Source of the DNA: Lishizhenia tianjinensis
GTDB taxonomy: Bacteria > Bacteroidota > Bacteroidia > Flavobacteriales_D > Crocinitomicaceae
Length of the DNA stretch: 64,000 nt
Direction: 5' to 3'
Assembly: GCF_900116425.1 (NCBI RefSeq)
Contig: NZ_FPAS01000001.1
Span: 62,001-126,000, forward strand
Below are positions 62,171 through 64,000 of the stretch, one piece after another. Each line of letters begins with the position of its first letter. Positions within the stretch are counted from its first letter, which is position 1. A program made the position numbers and the translations under genes. The notes beneath the pieces were generated by a model, which saw only the letters and a list, made by a program, of their open reading frames with translations, was not told the origin of the DNA and made no database searches.

Positions 62171-64000
62171 ATGAAAAAAATAATCGTTTTTCTGTTTTTT
62201 TTAAGCCAAGTTTTTATCGGCTTCAATCAAACCTTAACGTTGAAAGACCTTCAGTATGTATGTAGTCAATCTGATTGGACAAAAGTTAATAATTACCTAA
62301 CTGACAAAGGGTGGGAGTATTATGAATCCGAAAAAGGCTCTTCCGATCGGTATAACACGATAACATGGACTTTTAATCGAGGTTATGGAGGGAAAGCATC
62401 AGGATGGTTTCATCTGTATACATTCGATGGTTTATCTAATAAAGTACTTTATAGTGTATTTAATCAAACTTCGTACAATAAGGTTCATAACCAAATCAAT
62501 TCTTTAGGCTATAAACTTAATGAGAGCGTAATAGAGGATAATGAAATTATATCTACGTATAAAAATAGTAGGTATTTTTTAGAATTAACAACTGAGAAAA
62601 GAGAAAGTAGTAGTTCTTATTATGACGATGGGGGAGTTACTGCCTATAATTTTGAATTGATTTTAAAGTCTGGAGTTTATGACCCTGATAATGGTAAGAA
62701 ATACGAATATTACTGGGATGGAAAAACACTAAAGTTAGAGTATGTCATGAAGGATGGTGAGTTACATGGTCCTTTTAAATCCTATAATTACAACGGTACA
62801 TTGAAGAAAACGGGTGTGTTTAAAAACGGTGAGCAGCATGGTTTTTTTGTAGAATATAGGGGCGATGGAAGTAAGGAGTCTGAATATAATGTAAAGGATG
62901 GAGTACTTAACGGTAGCATAAAATCGTACTACGAAAATTCTAAATTGGAAAAAGAAGGTTTTATGTTAAATGGTAAGGAACATGGGAACTTTAAAGAATA
63001 TACAGAAGAAGGTGTTCTTGAACTTGTATATAACAAGAAAAACGGAGAATTTGACGGGAGTTTTAAAGTATATTATGAGAATGGTCAATTGAAAAGGATC
63101 GGTGCTTTTGCTAATGGTGTAGAAAGTGGTGAGTTTAAAGAGTATAATGAGGAGGGGAAATTGGAATATCATTATTTCAAAAAGAATGGTGTTAATGAAG
63201 GGAAGTTTTATGAGTATGAGGATGGTAAGTTAATCTTGGAATCTAATTATAAAAATGATCAATTGCATGGGGAGTATGTTAATTATTTTTATAATGATGA
63301 GGGAGAAATAGGGTACAAATTGACAGGTGATTATTTATATGATAAAAAGAATGGATTGTGGAAAGGTGAAATCAAGGAGGGAGAAGAGTTTAGATTGTTG
63401 GAATCTAAAACCTACTATCAAGGTGAGTTAAATGGTCCTTGTATGATACCGAGCAACGATACACTAGTATTTTGTTCTTATGACATGGGTAGCCTACAAG
63501 GGGATTATATGATGTATTTTGATTTGTCGGCATCCCTTTTTAACACTGTGATCCGCACTGATTCTTCAAAACTAGTTTTATTGAAGAAAGGTAAATATCA
63601 ACTTGGTAAAAAGCATGGAATGTGGAGCTACTATTTTAACTCAGGTTCGCTTATGGAAAAAGGTCCTTATAATAAAGGTAAAAAGCATGGGAATTGGAGT
63701 TATTATCATCATGGGATGTCAATACCGGTAGAAAATGGGGAGTTAATGAATTTACCTGGTCAGTTAAGATTAAAAGAACAATACAATAATGGACTACTAA
63801 ATGGTGTTGTTGAACGATTTTCTTACATGAAAAAAATACCTTGTCAAGGAGGTGGAGATTGTTATGAAATTGAAGATGCTTACCTGAAAGAACATTACTT
63901 AAATGGAACACTTCATGGAGATGTTATTTATAAGGATTCAGTAGGTACTGTAATAGAAAAGGGTGAATATTATTATGGTAAAAAACAAGGTGTATGGTTA
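62171..64000 (+). CDS. MORN-repeat (YwqK-like) exported protein, 3' end beyond the window
   Basis: An open frame of 610 codons with no stop by 64000. It starts MKKIIVFLFFLSQVFIGFNQ, a signal peptide. The first 200 residues form a globular domain (LKDLQYVCSQSDWTKVNNYL). From about 205 onward there are at least a dozen MORN-type repeats of about 20-25 aa (GELHGPFKSYNYNG, NGEQHGFFVEYRGDG, NGKEHGNFKEYTEEG, KGKKHGNWSYYHHG). PGAP-style names call such proteins YwqK-family antitoxins, which I would not take literally. An envelope location is expected. It is the last gene seen and lies 67 nt after the GIY-YIG stop. Confidence 0.8.
   Translation, partial: MKKIIVFLFFLSQVFIGFNQTLTLKDLQYVCSQSDWTKVNNYLTDKGWEYYESEKGSSDRYNTITWTFNRGYGGKASGWFHLYTFDGLSNKVLYSVFNQTSYNKVHNQINSLGYKLNESVIEDNEIISTYKNSRYFLELTTEKRESSSSYYDDGGVTAYNFELILKSGVYDPDNGKKYEYYWDGKTLKLEYVMKDGELHGPFKSYNYNGTLKKTGVFKNGEQHGFFVEYRGDGSKESEYNVKDGVLNGSIKSYYENSKLEKEGFMLNGKEHGNFKEYTEEGVLELVYNKKNGEFDGSFKVYYENGQLKRIGAFANGVESGEFKEYNEEGKLEYHYFKKNGVNEGKFYEYEDGKLILESNYKNDQLHGEYVNYFYNDEGEIGYKLTGDYLYDKKNGLWKGEIKEGEEFRLLESKTYYQGELNGPCMIPSNDTLVFCSYDMGSLQGDYMMYFDLSASLFNTVIRTDSSKLVLLKKGKYQLGKKHGMWSYYFNSGSLMEKGPYNKGKKHGNWSYYHHGMSIPVENGELMNLPGQLRLKEQYNNGLLNGVVERFSYMKKIPCQGGGDCYEIEDAYLKEHYLNGTLHGDVIYKDSVGTVIEKGEYYYGKKQGVWL

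Overview
The window looks like chromosomal DNA from a member of Bacteroidota, most likely order Flavobacteriales (a Crocinitomicaceae/Fluviicola-like organism is my guess, not proven). The evidence is a low-to-moderate GC content, several secreted proteins with type IX secretion (T9SS) C-terminal sorting domains, Bacteroidota-type promoters (TTTG/TTG about 18-20 nt before TAnnTTTG), few Shine-Dalgarno sequences, a fused E1 alpha/beta dehydrogenase, and S46 and DUF4494 proteins typical of the phylum.

Layout. 1-5800 (+): ligA, a small unknown gene, dapA, a DHH phosphoesterase and two FKBP-like lipoproteins, almost all touching or overlapping. 5800-18500 (-): a MltF-like lytic transglycosylase whose signal peptide is split between two frames, AcpH-like phosphodiesterase, an S46 dipeptidyl-peptidase, an ACT-domain protein, fused 2-oxoacid dehydrogenase E1, an NhaC antiporter and a large BNR-repeat exported protein. 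18700-30400: a PAS-LuxR regulator, T9SS cargo proteins, an ABC exporter and rpmH (53 codons). 30400-33000 (-): pnp and rpsO. 33000-35700 is disordered accessory DNA: clustered inverted repeats, a truncated DUF4419 gene abutting an ankyrin gene, a GC-rich structured element, and a GxxExxY gene inside about 45-bp terminal inverted repeats. 35800-44050: DUF4494-pdxH-M16 peptidase, a LamG T9SS protein, an MtfA-like peptidase and a LytTR two-component pair. 44100-44800 (-): tRNA-Arg, a decayed tandem copy of it, tRNA-Pro and tRNA-Ser. 44900-52500: a bestrophin, a coiled-coil lipoprotein, an IS1595-like element, an M61 peptidase, a BNR protein, thioredoxin, a short element with the same ends as the IS, and an Rrf2 regulator. 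52900-62100: a type I restriction-modification operon (hsdM-hsdS-[toxin-antitoxin]-hsdR), then a GIY-YIG protein and a MORN-repeat gene cut by the window end.

The most notable unexplained structure is a family of exactly 36-nt REP-like units (seven copies at 25529, 25687, 52713, 53618, 53707, 61500 and 61557). Two inverted pairs bracket the type I restriction operon. Their inner stems differ between copies yet remain paired, which suggests selection on a hairpin. Other observations worth following are the GxxExxY cassette with long inverted ends, the IS1595-like element with a probable MITE derivative 3.7 kb away, the tRNA pseudogene whose anticodon arm has become a perfect palindrome, and three related GC-rich noncoding elements.
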